From Polynucleobacter sp. IMCC 30228 (GTDB taxonomy: Bacteria > Pseudomonadota > Gammaproteobacteria > Burkholderiales > Burkholderiaceae), in assembly GCF_021395205.1 (NCBI RefSeq), contig NZ_JAJVCS010000003.1:124001-188000 (forward strand): 64,000 bases of DNA, read 5' to 3'. Positions 10,565 to 21,001 of this stretch are shown piece after piece (position 1 is the first letter of the stretch; each line of letters begins with the position of its first letter). A program made the position numbers and the translations under genes. The notes below the pieces were generated by a model that worked only from the letters and a program-made list of their open reading frames with translations, had not been told where the DNA came from and ran no database searches.

Positions 10565-11758
10565 ATGTACGATAAACCCGATTCCCGCGGTCACTTTGGC
10601 CCTTATGGTGGAGTGTTTGTTTCTGAAACCCTGATGTTTGCTTTAGAGGAGCTCAAGCAGGCCTATGCCCGCTATCAACACGACCCTGAATTTTTAGCTG
10701 AATTTCACCGTGAGCTTAAGCATTTTGTTGGCCGGCCTTCACCGGTTTATCACGCAAAACGGTGGAGTGAAATGCTTGGCGGCGCGCAAATTTATTTAAA
10801 GCGCGAAGATTTAAATCACACCGGCGCCCATAAAATTAATAACGTTATTGGTCAAGCGATGCTTGCCAAGCGCATGGGCAAGCCGCGCATTATTGCGGAA
10901 ACTGGCGCGGGCCAGCATGGGGTTGCTACAGCTACCATTTGCGCCCGCTACGGTCTGGATTGCACCGTTTACCAAGGCTCGGTCGACGTTGAGCGGCAAG
11001 CCCAAAACGTCTACCGCATGAAGTTACTAGGCGCTAAAGTCGTGCCTGTTGAGTCGGGTACGAAAACGCTTAAAGACGCCTTAAACGAAGCCATGCGTGA
11101 CTGGGTGACGAATGTTGAAGATACCTTTTACATTATTGGTACTGTGGCAGGGCCCCATCCTTACCCAATGATGGTGCGTGATTTTCAAAGCGTGATTGGT
11201 GAAGAATGCAAAGTGCAAATGCCAGAAATGATTGGCCGTCAGCCCGATTATGTTTTAGCTTGCGTTGGCGGCGGTTCAAATGCCATGGGTATTTTTTATC
11301 CCTATATTGAATATCCTGAAGTACAACTGATTGGCGTCGAGGCTGCTGGTCGTGGCATTGCTAGTGGTGCGCATTCAGCAGCTTTATGCGCTGGCAAACC
11401 CGGTATCTTGCATGGTAATCGCACTTACTTGTTGCAAGACGATAATGGCCAAATTGCAGAAACCCATTCGGTTTCTGCGGGCATGGATTATCCAGGGGTA
11501 GGGCCTGAACATGCCTGGTTAAAAGATTCTGGTCGCGCTGATTATGTGGCCATTACCGATGCGGAAGCACTCAAGGCATTTCATGACTGCTGTCAAATTG
11601 AGGGCATCATTCCTGCGCTTGAGTCGGCCCATGCAATTGCCTATGCATGCAAAATGGCGCCCACTTTAGCTAAAGATAAAACGATCTTAATTAATCTCTC
11701 CGGGCGCGGTGATAAAGATATGCACACTGTTGCATTGGCAACGGGTTCAGAGGGCTAG
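10565..11758 (+). CDS. trpB: Tryptophan synthase beta chain
   Basis: Joins indole and serine to make tryptophan. The 397-residue PLP enzyme has the cofactor lysine Lys90 in [10 protein letters not shown], the phosphate-binding GGGSNAMG and the typical N terminus [13 protein letters not shown]. The stop lies three bases before trpA, which supports translational coupling of the two chains of the tunnelling complex. Confidence 0.98.
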   Translation: MYDKPDSRGHFGPYGGVFVSETLMFALEELKQAYARYQHDPEFLAEFHRELKHFVGRPSPVYHAKRWSEMLGGAQIYLKREDLNHTGAHKINNVIGQAMLAKRMGKPRIIAETGAGQHGVATATICARYGLDCTVYQGSVDVERQAQNVYRMKLLGAKVVPVESGTKTLKDALNEAMRDWVTNVEDTFYIIGTVAGPHPYPMMVRDFQSVIGEECKVQMPEMIGRQPDYVLACVGGGSNAMGIFYPYIEYPEVQLIGVEAAGRGIASGAHSAALCAGKPGILHGNRTYLLQDDNGQIAETHSVSAGMDYPGVGPEHAWLKDSGRADYVAITDAEALKAFHDCCQIEGIIPALESAHAIAYACKMAPTLAKDKTILINLSGRGDKDMHTVALATGSEG

Positions 11759-11761
11759 TTC

Positions 11762-12574
11762 ATGTCAAAAATTCAGGCTCTGTTTGCCGATTTACACCGC
11801 ACTGGTAAAAAAGGACTGATCCCTTTTATTACTGCGGGTGACCCCGACCCGGCCTCGACAGTCGAGTTGATGCATGCTTTAGTGCGGGGTGGTGCGAATT
11901 TAATTGAGCTGGGAATCCCTTTTTCTGACCCAATGGCCGATGGTCCAGTCATTCAGCGCTCTTCGGAACGGGCTTTAGCCAAAGGGGTGACGTTGCGGCA
12001 ATGTTTAGCGATGGTGCAACAGTTCCGCTCCAGCGATAACGCGACACCAGTAGTCTTAATGGGTTATGCCAACCCCGTTGAGCAAATGGGTGCAGAGTCT
12101 TTTGCGCAGCAAGCTAAGGCCGCTGGGGTAGATGGCGTACTGATTGTGGATTATCCGCCTGAAGAGTGCATTGATTTTGCTGCGTTGATGCGGGTAGCTG
12201 GAATTGATCCTATTTTCTTGTTAGCCCCCACTTCTTCGCAGGCACGGATTGAGGCAGCCGCGAAAGCAGCTTCTGGTTATATTTACTATGTTTCCTTGCG
12301 CGGTGTTACGGGTGCGGCACATTTAAGCACCCAAGATATTGCCAGCATTATTCCTGCGATTCGGGCAACCACAGCGCTTCCCATTGCTGTTGGCTTTGGA
12401 ATTCGTGACGCCGCTAGTGCGCGTGCGGTGGCTCATTTAGCCGATGCGGTCGTCATTGGTAGTCGGATTATTCAATTGTTGGAAGAGTCGGTTAAGCAAG
12501 GTGAGATGACTGCAGCAGTACAATCACTAGAAAATTTTATGCGTGAAATTCGTGCCGCCCTCGATGCGCAATAA
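11762..12574 (+). CDS. trpA: Tryptophan synthase alpha chain
   Basis: Cleaves indole-3-glycerol phosphate to indole, which passes to TrpB. The 270-residue TIM barrel has the catalytic residues Glu49 ([11 protein letters not shown]) and Asp60 (PMADGPVIQ) at the same numbers as in the enterobacterial enzyme. It lies in trpFBA and is followed by accD after 21 bases, an order common in betaproteobacteria. Confidence 0.98.
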   Translation: MSKIQALFADLHRTGKKGLIPFITAGDPDPASTVELMHALVRGGANLIELGIPFSDPMADGPVIQRSSERALAKGVTLRQCLAMVQQFRSSDNATPVVLMGYANPVEQMGAESFAQQAKAAGVDGVLIVDYPPEECIDFAALMRVAGIDPIFLLAPTSSQARIEAAAKAASGYIYYVSLRGVTGAAHLSTQDIASIIPAIRATTALPIAVGFGIRDAASARAVAHLADAVVIGSRIIQLLEESVKQGEMTAAVQSLENFMREIRAALDAQ

Positions 12575-12595
12575 AACTATTAGAGATCATCATTA

Positions 12596-13489
12596 ATGAG
12601 TTGGATCGATAAACTACTTCCCCCGCAAATTCAACAAACCGACCCGGCTAATCGCAAATCGATTCCAGAGGGTTTATGGGTCAAGTGCCCCGCGTGCGAA
12701 ACCGTTTTGTATAGCACCGATATTGAAGCCAACTTGTCAGTTTGTCCTAAATGTGCGCACCATATGCGCATTGGCGCACGGCAACGCCTCAAGGCATTGT
12801 TAGACCCTAAACCACAGGAAGAAATTGGTGCGACGATTTTTCCGTTGGATCCATTAAAGTTTTATGATTCAAAAAAATATCCCGATCGCTTAAAAGAAGC
12901 TAAAGATGTCTCAGGTGAGAGCGAAGCATTAATTGTGATGGGTGGAAAAATTGCAGGTATTCCGGTAGTGGTCGCGAGTTTTGAATTTCAATTTATGGGC
13001 GGCTCAATGGGTTCGGTAGTGGGTGAGCGTTTTGTGCGCGGCGTTGATGCGGCGATTCAACAAAAATGTGCATTCATCTGCATTACAGCTACAGGTGGTG
13101 CCCGCATGCAAGAAAGTTTGTTATCGCTTTTACAAATGGCCAAAACCAATTCGATGTTAACGAAGTTAGCGCACCAAGGTTTACCGTTTATTAGTGTTTT
13201 AACCGACCCAACTATGGGTGGAATTTCAGCTAGCTTTGCTTTCATGGGCGATATTGTGATGGCTGAGCCGCAAGCTTTAATTGGTTTTGCTGGTCCCCGA
13301 GTGATTGAACAAACTGTGCGTGAAAAATTACCCGATGGTTTTCAGCGTGCTGAATTTTTGTTGCAACATGGTGGCATTGATATGATTGTTGATCGGCGCC
13401 AAATGCGCAGTGAAATTGCGAATTTATTAGCGCTTTTACAAAGTCGCCCAGCGCCAAACGTTGTTACAGTTTCTGAAGATCTTGCTTAG
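12596..13489 (+). CDS. accD: Acetyl-CoA carboxylase carboxyltransferase beta subunit
   Basis: With AccA it transfers the carboxyl group from biotin to acetyl-CoA, the first committed step of fatty acid synthesis. The 297-residue protein has the four-cysteine zinc ribbon at Cys31, Cys34, Cys50 and Cys53 followed by the crotonase-like carboxyltransferase core ([10 protein letters not shown] and [13 protein letters not shown]). Its stop codon abuts the start of folC. Confidence 0.97.
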   Translation: MSWIDKLLPPQIQQTDPANRKSIPEGLWVKCPACETVLYSTDIEANLSVCPKCAHHMRIGARQRLKALLDPKPQEEIGATIFPLDPLKFYDSKKYPDRLKEAKDVSGESEALIVMGGKIAGIPVVVASFEFQFMGGSMGSVVGERFVRGVDAAIQQKCAFICITATGGARMQESLLSLLQMAKTNSMLTKLAHQGLPFISVLTDPTMGGISASFAFMGDIVMAEPQALIGFAGPRVIEQTVREKLPDGFQRAEFLLQHGGIDMIVDRRQMRSEIANLLALLQSRPAPNVVTVSEDLA

Positions 13490-14815
13490 TTGACTTCAGC
13501 ACCAGCGAACCCTTACTTTTTTGCAACCCTAGAAGCATGGCTTAGCCACTTAGAGGTAGCGCATCCGCTTGGCATTGATATGAGCCTAGAGCGGATTACT
13601 TTAGTAAAAAATGCCTTAGGCCTGCAAATAACTTGCCCTGTAATAACCGTTGCTGGTACCAATGGCAAAGGTTCAACTTGCGCTTTTTTAGAAGCCATTT
13701 TGATTGCGGCGGGCTATCGCGTCGCTTGCCATACTTCGCCCCATTTATTGCACTTCAATGAACGCGCTCGCTTGCAGGGCGTGGCTGCAAGCGATGCACA
13801 ATTACTCGTCCACTTTGCTGCTGTAGAAGAAGCCCGTTTGCGGGTTCCTAACACCCCAACCCTAACGTATTTTGAATTCACTACTTTAGCAATCTTGCAT
13901 TTATTTGCCCAAGCGAATTTAGACGTAGTGATCTTAGAAGTTGGTATGGGTGGCCGTTTAGATGCGGTAAATATTATTGATGCCGATTGCGCAATTGTTA
14001 CCAGTATTGATATTGATCACGCCAGTTTTTTAGGGACAACCCGCGAAGCGATTGCGAGAGAAAAAGCTGGTATTTTTCGGGCCGGTAAGATAGCTGTATG
14101 TGGTGATCCATTGCCACCACAATCCTTAATCGACTATGCAACAAGCCTAGGTTGCGATTTACATCTTTCCGGTCGCGATTTTCATTTTCAAGGTGATCAA
14201 CAGCAATGGGCATGGTCAGGAAGGGATAAGCGCTTTAGTGGCTTAGGTTATCCCGCTTTACGTGGCGCCAATCAACTCTTAAATGCGGCGGCTGCGCTTG
14301 CTGCTTTATCTGCTTTGCACCACCGCCTACCCGTATCGGCGCAAGATATTCGACTCGGCTTTGCAACAGTGGAATTGCCCGGCCGCTTTCAAGTTTTGCC
14401 TGGTAGACCAACTCGTATCTTCGATGTGGCTCATAATCCCCATGCTGCTGCAACCCTTTATCGCAGTTTGGATTCCATGGGTTACTTTCCTTATACCTTT
14501 GCTGTTTTTGGAGCGATGGCCGATAAAGATATTGCAGCTGTTTTGCAACCCTTTATATCTTTGGTTGATTATTGGTTTTGTACCGATTTACCCACAGCTC
14601 GAGCAGCTAGCGCGTTGGCAATCAAAGCGCAATTGCTCGCTTTGGGCGTAGCGGAAGAGCGCCATAAAGATGGCGGGATCCGCTGTTTTGCCGATCCAGC
14701 TAAGGCTTATCAAGAGGCTGTCGCAAAAGCCGGCGAGGGTGATAGAATAGTGGTCTTCGGATCCTTCTATACTGTTGCTGGCGTAATGGCTTATCGAAAC
14801 AACCTGGTTAATTGA
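13490..14815 (+). CDS. folC: Bifunctional folylpolyglutamate/dihydrofolate synthase
   Basis: Adds glutamate to dihydropteroate and folates. The 441-residue Mur-ligase-family protein contains the ATP-binding loop VAGTNGKGST, the metal-binding VGMGGRLDAVN and the C-terminal domain with FDVAHNPHA. The start is most likely the TTG directly behind the accD stop, because the next in-frame ATG, about 30 residues in, would remove the conserved N-terminal helix. No spacing between the genes suggests coupled translation. Confidence 0.94.
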   Translation: MTSAPANPYFFATLEAWLSHLEVAHPLGIDMSLERITLVKNALGLQITCPVITVAGTNGKGSTCAFLEAILIAAGYRVACHTSPHLLHFNERARLQGVAASDAQLLVHFAAVEEARLRVPNTPTLTYFEFTTLAILHLFAQANLDVVILEVGMGGRLDAVNIIDADCAIVTSIDIDHASFLGTTREAIAREKAGIFRAGKIAVCGDPLPPQSLIDYATSLGCDLHLSGRDFHFQGDQQQWAWSGRDKRFSGLGYPALRGANQLLNAAAALAALSALHHRLPVSAQDIRLGFATVELPGRFQVLPGRPTRIFDVAHNPHAAATLYRSLDSMGYFPYTFAVFGAMADKDIAAVLQPFISLVDYWFCTDLPTARAASALAIKAQLLALGVAEERHKDGGIRCFADPAKAYQEAVAKAGEGDRIVVFGSFYTVAGVMAYRNNLVN

Positions 14816-14818
14816 TCC

Positions 14819-15640
14819 ATGATTCGTTTACCGAAGCTGTTTAATCGCAATACCAAACCCGAGCCGGTCGGTCGGGTTCCTGTCGGCAGCCGATCGCGAG
14901 CCAGCAGTAAATCAGGCGGTGCTTCAAGCGCCTACCAGCGTTCCTCACAAACCCAATCGGCCGATGATCCTGCTTTAACAGAAGATCCTGATCGGCAACG
15001 CGCCCGTCATCGTTTAATTGGCGCAGCAGTTTTAGTGCTAATTGCAGTCGTAGGTTTGCCCCGCCTCTTAGATGGAAACCCGAAAACGGTGAGCAATGAT
15101 ATTGCTGTCAATATAGTCACCAGCTTGCCCTTGGTTGGTGCTGTGGTTAGCAGCTCGCCAGCCAATACACCCCCTGTTACAACCCCAGTCATGACACCAC
15201 CAGCACCTAGCGCACTGGCTGTGACGCCACCAACGCAAGCGGCGACAGAGTCTGCAACAGAAACTAAGCCACCACCTGTTTATGCCCCGATTACGGTTGC
15301 ACCAGCAAAAAACTTGGGCTTAGCTGCAGGTGAAGAAGTTGTTAAGCCTAGTTCCAGCGCTTTGGCTGACAATGCTATCCCAGAGGTGAAGACCAGCGGC
15401 ACAAAGTTTGTGATTCAAATTGGCGCATTTGCCTCAGAAGAACGTGCAAAAGGTTGGATTGCTAAATTAAAAGAACAAAAAATCCCCAATTATGTGTTGA
15501 ATAGAACCAGTGCTGATGGCACTAAGTTATTTGTTTTACGTGCGGGGCCATTTACCGACAAAGACGCGGCAGAAGCGGCGGAGAAAAAGATCAAGGCAAT
15601 GGGCTTAAGCCCGCGTTTAGTAGAGGTAGGGAAAGCCTAA
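14819..15640 (+). CDS. SPOR-domain membrane protein (DedD-like)
   Basis: A 273-residue bitopic protein. A basic and Ser-rich cytoplasmic N terminus is followed by one transmembrane helix (about residues 61-82), a Pro/Thr/Ala-rich periplasmic linker and a C-terminal SPOR domain (FVIQIGAFASEERA to the end). SPOR domains bind denuded glycan strands at the septum, so a role in cell division is likely. folC-SPOR-cvpA-purF is a standard order in this group; the stop overlaps the cvpA start by one base. Confidence 0.87.
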   Translation: MIRLPKLFNRNTKPEPVGRVPVGSRSRASSKSGGASSAYQRSSQTQSADDPALTEDPDRQRARHRLIGAAVLVLIAVVGLPRLLDGNPKTVSNDIAVNIVTSLPLVGAVVSSSPANTPPVTTPVMTPPAPSALAVTPPTQAATESATETKPPPVYAPITVAPAKNLGLAAGEEVVKPSSSALADNAIPEVKTSGTKFVIQIGAFASEERAKGWIAKLKEQKIPNYVLNRTSADGTKLFVLRAGPFTDKDAAEAAEKKIKAMGLSPRLVEVGKA

Positions 15641-16206
15641 TGGAACTCCTAGCTTCGTTGAAGTTAACCCCAGTAGATTATGTTGTCTTTACAGTGCTTT
15701 TAATCTCGGCCTTGGTGGGCGTGTCGCGCGGTTTATTTAAAGAAGTACTCGCACTATTTTCATGGATCATCGCTGCCTGGATTGCTTATCACTACAGTGA
15801 ATACTTATCTACTGAGTGGCTGTCGACGTTCAAAATGGATGAGCTCTTTCGTCTTGGTTTAAGTTTTCTGATTTTATTTGTCGCCGCTTTAATTGCCTGT
15901 GGCTTGTTGGGCGGCATCATTCAAAAATTAATTTTGTCGGCTGGCCTCAGTTTGACTGATCGTTTTTTAGGCTTAATTTTTGGCTTATTACGGGGCGTAG
16001 TAGTAGTAGTTATCCTGGCAAGCTTGGCGGCTTTAACGCCACTTACTCAATCTACCGATTGGCGCTTAGCAAAAACGCGCACTTCTCTAGAAATTGCCAC
16101 TAGCTTAATTAAAACGTGGTTACCAGCTGATTGGGCTAGTCAATTAGGCGCTTTACCAAAGGGTGCTATCCCAAACCTTGCTTTACCACTCAAATTAGGA
16201 AGCTAA
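15640..16206 (+). CDS. cvpA: CvpA family membrane protein
   Basis: A 188-residue inner-membrane protein with four predicted hydrophobic segments and the CvpA signature around DYVVFTVLLISALVGVSRG near the N terminus and DRFLGLIFGLLRG in the middle. CvpA was named for colicin V production and has been linked to envelope integrity; its biochemical role is uncertain. It lies four bases before purF, as in many proteobacteria. Confidence 0.92.
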   Translation: MELLASLKLTPVDYVVFTVLLISALVGVSRGLFKEVLALFSWIIAAWIAYHYSEYLSTEWLSTFKMDELFRLGLSFLILFVAALIACGLLGGIIQKLILSAGLSLTDRFLGLIFGLLRGVVVVVILASLAALTPLTQSTDWRLAKTRTSLEIATSLIKTWLPADWASQLGALPKGAIPNLALPLKLGS

Positions 16207-16210
16207 GGCT

Positions 16211-17746
16211 ATGTGCGGAGTTGTTGGCAGTGTTTCACACTATCCCGTAAATCAATTGCTGTATGACGCGTTGTTGCTGTTACAGCATCGTGGCCAAGAC
16301 GCCGCTGGAATTGCCACCATGAATGGCAATTCTTTTGCGATGCATAAAGCTAATGGCTTAGTGCGAGATGTTTTCAGAACGCGGGATATGCGGAGCTTAA
16401 TTGGTAATGCAGGCATTGGGCAAGTGCGTTACCCAACTGCAGGTTCGGTAAGCAATGAAGAAGAAGCGCAACCATTTTATGTTAGCGCACCGTACGGCAT
16501 TATTTTGGTACATAACGGTAACTTAACCAATGCACTCAGCCTACGGGTAGAAATAGCCTATCTCGATCGACGCCACATTAACACTAATTCTGATACCGAA
16601 GTACTACTTAATGTATTAGCCGATGAATTACAACGCGAAACTAATGACGCGCCTCTAGATGAAGACGCTATGTTTAAAGCAGTAAGTAGTTTATCGCGGC
16701 GGGTGAAGGGCTCTTATGCAGTAATCTCGATGATTGCGGGCTATGGTTTACTGGCTTTTCGTGACCCCTTTGGCATTCGTCCTTTGTGTATTGGTCGACT
16801 TGATACCGCAGATGGACCAGAATGGTTAATTGCTTCTGAATCTGTCGCCTTAGAAGGTCTTGGCTTTACGTTTGTGCGTGATGTCAATCCGGGTGAAGCC
16901 ATTTATATTGACCTTGAGGGCAATTTTTCTTGCCGTCAATATGCTGAATCAAGCCTAGTGCCGTGCATTTTCGAATATGTGTATATGGCGCGTCCCGATT
17001 CAACCATTGACGGTGTTACTGTTTATAACGTGCGCATGCGCATGGGTGATTACTTAGCAGAAAAAATTCGTGCTGAAACCGATGTTAGTCAAATTGATGT
17101 CGTTATGCCCATTCCAGATTCAAGTCGACCCGCTGCTATGCAAGTGGCTAAACGCTTGGGCATCGCTTATCGCGAAGGCTTCTTTAAGAATCGCTATATT
17201 GGTCGTACCTTCATCATGCCTGGTCAAGAGGTGAGAAAAAAATCAGTACGCCAAAAATTGAATGCTATGCGCGTTGAATTTAAAGACAAAACGGTTTTAA
17301 TTGTTGACGATTCAATTGTGCGGGGAACTACTTCCTATGAAATTGTACAAATGGCTCGTGAAGCGGGCGCTAAAAAAGTCATTTTTGCCTCGGCTGCGCC
17401 ACCCGTCCGTTTTCCTAATGTCTACGGGATTGATATGCCTACCCGAAGTGAATTGGTTGCTTATGGGCGTACCGATGAAGAAATTAACCGCCTCATTGGC
17501 GCTGACCAATTAATTTATCAAGACGTTGAAGATATGAAGCAAGCTGTGCGGGATATTAATCCTGATTTAAAGGAATTTGAAGCCTCCTGCTTTGATGGCC
17601 ACTATATTACGGGTGATATTAACGAGTCTTATCTCGATGCACTAGAAGCCGCGCGCAACTCCGAGTCGGCGCAAGCCGATCGGCAAAAAGACCCTAGCGA
17701 TTTTGCCCGCTCGCAATTGCATCTGCATTTAGCTACCGAAGATTAA
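16211..17746 (+). CDS. purF: Amidophosphoribosyltransferase
   Basis: First step of purine synthesis: transfers the glutamine amide to PRPP. After removal of Met the catalytic nucleophile is Cys2 (MCGVVG). The class II glutaminase half is followed by the phosphoribosyltransferase half with the PRPP loop VLIVDDSIVRGTTS. The 511-residue length is normal. No long propeptide is present, as in the E. coli type. metZ follows after 5 bases. Confidence 0.97.
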   Translation: MCGVVGSVSHYPVNQLLYDALLLLQHRGQDAAGIATMNGNSFAMHKANGLVRDVFRTRDMRSLIGNAGIGQVRYPTAGSVSNEEEAQPFYVSAPYGIILVHNGNLTNALSLRVEIAYLDRRHINTNSDTEVLLNVLADELQRETNDAPLDEDAMFKAVSSLSRRVKGSYAVISMIAGYGLLAFRDPFGIRPLCIGRLDTADGPEWLIASESVALEGLGFTFVRDVNPGEAIYIDLEGNFSCRQYAESSLVPCIFEYVYMARPDSTIDGVTVYNVRMRMGDYLAEKIRAETDVSQIDVVMPIPDSSRPAAMQVAKRLGIAYREGFFKNRYIGRTFIMPGQEVRKKSVRQKLNAMRVEFKDKTVLIVDDSIVRGTTSYEIVQMAREAGAKKVIFASAAPPVRFPNVYGIDMPTRSELVAYGRTDEEINRLIGADQLIYQDVEDMKQAVRDINPDLKEFEASCFDGHYITGDINESYLDALEAARNSESAQADRQKDPSDFARSQLHLHLATED

Positions 17747-17751
17747 ATACC

Positions 17752-18969
17752 ATGACGCGTAAACCCCCTAAGCGATCACCGCTTGATTTTACTCAGCTTG
17801 CCCAAGAGACGGTTGCGGTACGCGCTGGCACACGGCGCACCACTGAATTTAATGAGCATTCAGAAGCCTTATTTCTAACGTCTAGCTATTGCTTTAATAG
17901 TGCTGCCGAGGCGGAAGCAGGTTTTGCGAATGCGGAAGATGGCTTTATTTATTCTCGCTTTACAAACCCTACAGTGAGTATGTTTCAAGATCGCTTAGCC
18001 GCTCTTGAGGGTGGTGAGGCGTGTATTGCCACCGCATCTGGAATGGCAGCCATTTTGAGTGTAGCGATGGCGCATTTACAAGCCGGCGATCATGTGGTGT
18101 GCTCGCGCTCAGTGTTTGGAGCAACCATTCAATTATTTACGACCATCTTAGGGCGCTTCGGCATTACTACAACTTATGTCGATGTTTGTGATAGCAAAGC
18201 CTGGAAAGCAGCAGCCCTACCTAATACCCGCATGTTTTACTTAGAGACGCCTTCCAACCCATTAACTGAGTTAGCTGATATTGCTGCGATCGCTAAAATT
18301 GCCAAACAAAAGAATGCCTTATTCGTAGTGGATAACTGCTTTTGTACTCCTGCATTGCAGCAGCCTTTAAAGTGGGGTGCAGACGTCGTGATTCATTCCG
18401 CCACCAAGTATTTAGATGGTCAGGGGAGGGTCTTGGGCGGCGCAATTGTGGGTAACAAGACTTTCATTATGGGTAAAGTATTTCCCTATGTGCGCACGGC
18501 GGGGCCAACCCTTTCAGCGTTTAATGCCTGGATTTTTCTGAAGGGTTTAGAGACCCTCGACTTGCGCATGAAACAGCAAAGCAGTAACGCTTTAGCTTTG
18601 GCGAAGTGGTTAGAAAAACAACCGGCGATTGCCCAAGTCTTTCATCCGGGTCTGCAATCGCACTCCCAATATGCTTTAGCACGTCGCCAACAAACGGCGG
18701 GTGGCGCAATTGTGTCATTTGTTTTAAAAGGCGGTAAAAAAGCAGCTTTTCGTTTAATCGATCAAACCCGCTTATGTTCAATTACCGCCAATTTAGGTGA
18801 TACCCGCACAACCATTACGCATCCTGCCACTACGACCCATGGTCGAATCTCGCCTGCGGCGCGCAAAGCAGCGGGGATTAGTGATGGCTTGGTGCGGGTG
18901 GCAGTTGGGCTTGAAAATGTCGCCGACCTGATTGCTGATTTCAAACTAGCCCTCAGTAAGAGCGCCTAG
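17752..18969 (+). CDS. metZ: O-succinylhomoserine sulfhydrylase
   Basis: A PLP enzyme that makes homocysteine from an activated homoserine and sulfide, assimilating reduced sulfur into methionine. The 405-residue Cys/Met-metabolism fold has the cofactor lysine Lys219 in HSATKYLDGQG and the YSRFTNPTV segment. The close variant metY or a cystathionine enzyme is less likely given its position after purF, where metZ is usual in Burkholderiales. It converges on modC with 15 bases between them. Confidence 0.9.
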   Translation: MTRKPPKRSPLDFTQLAQETVAVRAGTRRTTEFNEHSEALFLTSSYCFNSAAEAEAGFANAEDGFIYSRFTNPTVSMFQDRLAALEGGEACIATASGMAAILSVAMAHLQAGDHVVCSRSVFGATIQLFTTILGRFGITTTYVDVCDSKAWKAAALPNTRMFYLETPSNPLTELADIAAIAKIAKQKNALFVVDNCFCTPALQQPLKWGADVVIHSATKYLDGQGRVLGGAIVGNKTFIMGKVFPYVRTAGPTLSAFNAWIFLKGLETLDLRMKQQSSNALALAKWLEKQPAIAQVFHPGLQSHSQYALARRQQTAGGAIVSFVLKGGKKAAFRLIDQTRLCSITANLGDTRTTITHPATTTHGRISPAARKAAGISDGLVRVAVGLENVADLIADFKLALSKSA

Positions 18970-18984
18970 TTTTAGGCGACCCAT

Positions 18985-20118
18985 TTAATGGGCTGGTAAT
19001 AGTCTGCGTGGATCATTAATAGGGCGCAGCGGCATGATATGAATTTTACTGGCATCAAGCTCTAAGAAGACTGTACTGCCAAGCTGAATTCCCAGTCGTT
19101 TGATTTCGGCTGATGAGGCTTCCCAAACCAGCGATTCTTTGCTGGCACCGACGCTAAAACGGACAACTGCGATTTGACCAATAGAGCTAACGGCCTCAAC
19201 TTGTGCCGGCAAATAGTGCGGAGCAGCTTGCGAATAGACAGTTAAACCCTCTGGCGGAATAACCCAGGCTACTGGGCTAGCAGGGGGAATTTTACCTTTA
19301 TCTAAGACGTCAAAATGCCAGTCATTCGCCAGCCAATCGAGGCGTCCTGAGTTAAAGATGCCATTAAATACATTGGGAATGCCGACCAAGGCAGCGACCC
19401 TTGAATTGCGTGGTTTTTGAAATAATTCATTGGGGGCGGCAGTTTGTAGGCCAATGCCCTGATCAATGACGGTAATGGTATCAGCCAGTAAATTGGCCTC
19501 ACGTAAATCGTGCGTAACTAAAATCATCGGAATGGCGAGGTCTTGGCGTAATTCTGCCAAAATTCGATAGAGATTTTGGCGGGTAGGATTGTCAATGGCT
19601 GAAAATGGTTCATCCAATAGCAGTACCTTGGGATTTCTGGCTAAAGCGCGAGCGAGGGCAACCCGCTGTTGCTGCCCGCCTGAGAGCTGGCCTGGAAAGC
19701 GCTCAGCGAATTCACTCAGAGCCATTCGCTCCAGCCAGGTTCGCGATTGCGCAAGCCGTGCTGCCTTAGATAGCCCACTATTTTCTAGGGCAATGGCGAC
19801 ATTATGTAATGCCGATAGATGGGGGAAGAGGGCGTATTGTTGAAATAAAAAACCGCAAGAACGCTGTGCTGGCGAGTAGTTCGTGATGGCTTGATTGGCG
19901 ATTCGCCCTTCATACCATGTTTCACCAGCACATTCAATGAGCCCTAACTCGGGCTGATGTAAGCCGGCAATTGTTCTGAGGATGGTGGTTTTACCGCTAC
20001 CCGATGGGCCAACTAAAGCATGCAACTCACCAGCCGCACAGTTGAGATTCAGTTCCAAAGGAATGCGAGAGTGATAGGGGATGCCGTGTGACTGGCTCTG
20101 GATGCGGACTTTCAGCAT
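18985..20118 (-). CDS. modC: Molybdate ABC transporter ATP-binding protein
   Basis: The ATPase of a molybdate importer. The 377-residue protein has Walker [10 protein letters not shown], the signature [15 protein letters not shown], Walker [13 protein letters not shown] and a C-terminal TOBE/MOP-type oxyanion-sensing domain from about residue 285. It overlaps the 3' end of modB by 7 bases. No modA lies next to it. The adjacent island encodes the molybdenum enzyme SoxC, and msrP lies further on, so supply of molybdenum is a coherent role. A sulfate or tungstate ATPase is the alternative. Confidence 0.85.
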   Translation of the reverse strand: MLKVRIQSQSHGIPYHSRIPLELNLNCAAGELHALVGPSGSGKTTILRTIAGLHQPELGLIECAGETWYEGRIANQAITNYSPAQRSCGFLFQQYALFPHLSALHNVAIALENSGLSKAARLAQSRTWLERMALSEFAERFPGQLSGGQQQRVALARALARNPKVLLLDEPFSAIDNPTRQNLYRILAELRQDLAIPMILVTHDLREANLLADTITVIDQGIGLQTAAPNELFQKPRNSRVAALVGIPNVFNGIFNSGRLDWLANDWHFDVLDKGKIPPASPVAWVIPPEGLTVYSQAAPHYLPAQVEAVSSIGQIAVVRFSVGASKESLVWEASSAEIKRLGIQLGSTVFLELDASKIHIMPLRPINDPRRLLPAH

Positions 20119-20774
20119 GAGCCGATCCGTTGGGCGCGCCGCTGACTATTGGCGCCAAAAAAACCATATGAGATCACGATTGCGCAAAGCGAAATACCCA
20201 ATAACAAGAGCGAAAGCAGCCCTGCGCCTGAGGCATTAAAACTTTGCACTTGATCATAAATAGCAATCGATGCCGTTTTTGTTTTACCAGGTATTGCCCC
20301 GCCAATCATGAGAATGACGCCAAATTCGCCTAGCGTATGGGCAAAGGTTAGTACCGCAGCGCTAAGCACACCACGCCAAGCTAAAGGTAGATTAATGCGG
20401 TAAAAGATTTGCCAAGCGTTTAAACCGCAGACCTCAGCTGCCTCTTTAAGGGCGTTGGGGATAGCTTCAAAGGCTCGCTGAATCGGTTGTACGGCAAAGG
20501 GCAAATTCACTATTAAAGAGGCAATTAGAATGCCGAGAAAGGAAAATACCAAAGGCTCACCAAACAGTGTTTTGCCGCTAAAGCCCACCAATAGGTAATA
20601 ACCTAAAACCGTGGGGGGCAGCACCAAGGGTAGTGCTAGTAAGGCCTCGAGCCAGGGCTTCCATCTACCAGCCGTGACCAAATGATGCGCCAGCCAAATA
20701 CCCAAAGGCAAAATAATCAGCAGCGTACAAAAAGCCAGCTGGAGCGATAAGAAGATGGCTTGGGTATCAATCAT
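20112..20774 (-). CDS. modB: Molybdate ABC transporter permease
   Basis: A 220-residue permease with about five membrane segments and the ABC permease EAA-type loop near residues 90-150 (ALKEAAEVCGLNAWQIFYRI). The close relatives by sequence character are ModB proteins. It is the first gene of a two-gene modBC unit read away from the sox regulator; the 227-base region upstream holds no binding-protein gene, so ModA must be encoded elsewhere if the importer is active. Confidence 0.87.
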   Translation of the reverse strand: MIDTQAIFLSLQLAFCTLLIILPLGIWLAHHLVTAGRWKPWLEALLALPLVLPPTVLGYYLLVGFSGKTLFGEPLVFSFLGILIASLIVNLPFAVQPIQRAFEAIPNALKEAAEVCGLNAWQIFYRINLPLAWRGVLSAAVLTFAHTLGEFGVILMIGGAIPGKTKTASIAIYDQVQSFNASGAGLLSLLLLGISLCAIVISYGFFGANSQRRAQRIGSC

Positions 20775-20880
20775 GGTGGAATCACCGCCTATATTAGCTG
20801 AAAGAGTTACTGGGGGCTGGCTAGCTCAATCACTGCGCAGCGGTTTGTTAGCAAAACTAGGGTTTCTACTTACTTTATAA

Positions 20881-20895
20881 AAATATATTATATTT
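20881..20895. promoter_or_regulatory. AT-rich palindrome, candidate operator
   Basis: A perfect inverted repeat with 7-base arms and a single-base centre (AAATATA-T-TATATTT) lies in the divergent region between modB and the ArsR-family gene, three bases before a candidate -35 element. ArsR-family sensors of the BigR/SqrR group bind AT-rich imperfect palindromes over their own promoters, so this is a plausible autoregulatory site. The AT-rich context makes a chance palindrome possible. Confidence 0.4.
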
Positions 20896-20897
20896 AA

Positions 20898-20927
20898 TTA
20901 GCAAATATTTATTATTTATCTTATAAT
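20898..20927 (+). promoter_or_regulatory. Candidate sigma-70 promoter of the sox island
   Basis: TTAGCA at 20898-20903 (four of six matches to the -35 consensus) and a perfect TATAAT at 20922-20927 are separated by 18 bases, about 75 bases before the ArsR-family gene. It is the best promoter match in the 227-base gap and would drive the regulator and, by read-through, the sox genes. Confidence 0.5.
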
Positions 20928-21001
20928 TATCGGCATTCATTACCAGGCTTATTAAGCAATGTAGATTCAATTGATAACCGCAGATCATCACTAATAAAAA
21001 A

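Noticed and set aside
18963-18992. Two small hairpins (6-base stem CGCCTA/TAGGCG and 5-base stem CCCAT/ATGGG) between converging metZ and modC
   Set aside because: Stems are short and no T-run follows on either strand, so a terminator call is not justified.
20775-20880. Possible modA remnant upstream of modB
   Set aside because: No reading frame or binding-protein motif was found in the gap; it is simply absent.
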